Origin: Planctomycetaceae bacterium
Lineage (GTDB): Bacteria; Planctomycetota; Planctomycetia; Planctomycetales; Planctomycetaceae
DNA: 7,309 nucleotides
Direction: 5' to 3'
Assembly (NCBI GenBank): GCA_020426425.1
Contig: JAGQQB010000182.1
Location: 1 to 7,309 of the forward strand
This document shows positions 6,447-7,309 of this stretch, piece by piece (the first letter of the stretch is position 1; each line of letters opens with the position of its first letter). Position numbers and translations under genes: made by a program. Below the pieces are notes generated by a model that was not told the DNA's origin, made no database searches, and worked only from the letters and a program-made list of their open reading frames with translations.

Positions 6447-7309
6447 ATGGATCGCCAGGATTGCACATGGAAGTGCATGCTGACGGTGGCCCTGTGCGCG
6501 GGGTTGTCCGGGTGCAGCACTGTGGAACGATTCGCAAGCAGCCGCAGCGCAAAGCCGCGACCGGTTGTGGCGGACGAATCGTTGCGCTCCGTTCATGAGG
6601 AGGCGGTGACATCGCGGCCGAAAAGCGAGCCGTTGCGTTCGGAGTCAGTCGCAGATGCAGGCACCAGCAGCGACACTGCATCACCACACCCAGATTCGAT
6701 TCAGCCGGTCTCAGCAGAAATTCCGACGACCGCGTCCGACGAGCAGTCGACGGCAGACTCAGCCAAGTCCACCGGACAGCCAACGCTTCCTCCGGAACCA
6801 GACACACTCCCCGCAGCATCGCAGTTATCGCAACGTCCGGTCGGCATCCCGTCGAAAGTTGCCCTCGACGATGTGATCGAATCCATCTACCGCAGCTATC
6901 CCATGCTCCGTTCGGCGATGTACTCCCGCAATATCGCCGCCGGAGAACAACTTTCTGCGTCGGGACAGTTCGACCTCAAGCTGAAAGCCTCATCGGAGAA
7001 CGGTCCTGTCGGGTTCTACCAGACGTATCGCCATGCCGTGGGCATGTCGCAACCGACCTGGGGTGGCGGCGAAATCTTCGCAGGCTATCGTGTTGGCCGG
7101 GGAACGTTTCAGCCCTGGTATCTGGAACGTCAAACCAACGATGGCGGCGAGTTCAAAGCCGGGGCAAGCATTCCATTGCTCAGGAACGTCGAGATTGATG
7201 AACGCCGCGCCGCCGTCTGGCGTGCCAACTATGGACGTCAACTTGTCGAGCCAGACATTCAGGCGCAGCTGATCGGCTTTGTGCAGGAAGGTTCGTACGC
7301 CTACTGGGA
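6447..7309 (+). CDS. TolC-family outer membrane factor, lipoprotein, 5' part only
   Basis: This would be the outer membrane channel that completes the tripartite exporter. Only 287 codons are in the window; the gene runs off the right edge, whereas full family members are about 420-500 residues or more. From the ATG at 6447 the N-terminus is a lipoprotein signal peptide with Lys9, a hydrophobic core (11-20) and the lipobox LSGC (20-23), predicting lipid attachment at Cys23. Ser24 follows, which by the usual Lol rule would not retain it in the inner membrane. Residues 24-137 are Ser/Thr/Pro/Glu/Asp/Ala-rich and probably disordered. The channel domain starts near 138 (VALDDVIESIYRSYPMLRSA, a variant of the family's first helix). 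It continues with GQFDLKLK (173-180), a strand-like stretch (188-215), and NDGGEFKAGASIPLLRN followed by VEIDERRAAVWRA (231-260), as in other type I secretion outer membrane factors. The start has no clear ribosome binding site; an ATG at 6477 would leave a signal peptide without a basic N-region. Confidence 0.85.
   Translation, partial: MDRQDCTWKCMLTVALCAGLSGCSTVERFASSRSAKPRPVVADESLRSVHEEAVTSRPKSEPLRSESVADAGTSSDTASPHPDSIQPVSAEIPTTASDEQSTADSAKSTGQPTLPPEPDTLPAASQLSQRPVGIPSKVALDDVIESIYRSYPMLRSAMYSRNIAAGEQLSASGQFDLKLKASSENGPVGFYQTYRHAVGMSQPTWGGGEIFAGYRVGRGTFQPWYLERQTNDGGEFKAGASIPLLRNVEIDERRAAVWRANYGRQLVEPDIQAQLIGFVQEGSYAYW

Noticed and set aside
6136..6483. GTG-initiated plus-strand open frame of 115 codons in the adaptor-channel spacer
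   Set aside because: It has no ribosome binding site or recognisable composition, and overlaps the channel gene's signal peptide in another frame. An internal Met at 6283 (MDRRKNVLWSVLL) looks faintly signal-like, but the product has no plausible mature part.
1..7309. CRISPR arrays, tRNA or rRNA genes, insertion sequences, integrase or attachment sites
   Set aside because: No regularly spaced repeats, cloverleaf-like segments, transposase motifs or flanking direct repeats were seen on reading the window.

Overview
The window looks like chromosomal DNA of a Gram-negative, moderately GC-rich bacterium. The layout and protein style recall the Planctomycetota: an outer-membrane-factor lipoprotein, a HlyD-type adaptor with a doubled GWP motif, a two-helix hypothetical membrane protein, long spacers between genes and few recognisable promoters. 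That phylum assignment is an inference from general familiarity and has not been tested by a search.

Layout, left to right. Positions 1-174 hold no supported gene. A minus-strand gene (1119 to 175) encodes a 314-residue membrane protein of unknown function. A 217-base divergent spacer follows, with two short inverted repeats, and a possible hairpin around the ribosome binding site of the minus-strand gene. A plus-strand short-chain dehydrogenase/reductase (1337-2083) has a complete catalytic set. A 466-base spacer (2084-2549) holds no supported gene and no clear terminator or promoter.

The right half is a type I secretion or export cluster. It comprises an ABC exporter subunit (2550-4664), a HlyD-family periplasmic adaptor overlapping it by 11 bases (4654-6132), and, after a 314-base spacer with a 7-bp hairpin, the start of a TolC-family outer membrane lipoprotein that runs off the right edge (6447-7309). 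The three proteins would form an inner membrane-periplasm-outer membrane conduit. No cargo gene is visible.

The most unusual feature is the ABC protein. It keeps Walker A, the Walker B aspartate and the H-loop histidine. It departs from consensus at the A-loop, Q-loop, signature motif, catalytic glutamate and D-loop. Its N-terminal domain looks like a peptidase C39-type fold without catalytic residues. A homodimer of this subunit would have two degenerate ATP sites, so it may hydrolyse ATP very slowly, may need a partner subunit, or may have been repurposed. The outer membrane partner is also unusual: a lipobox cysteine is followed by about 114 residues of low-complexity linker before the channel domain begins.
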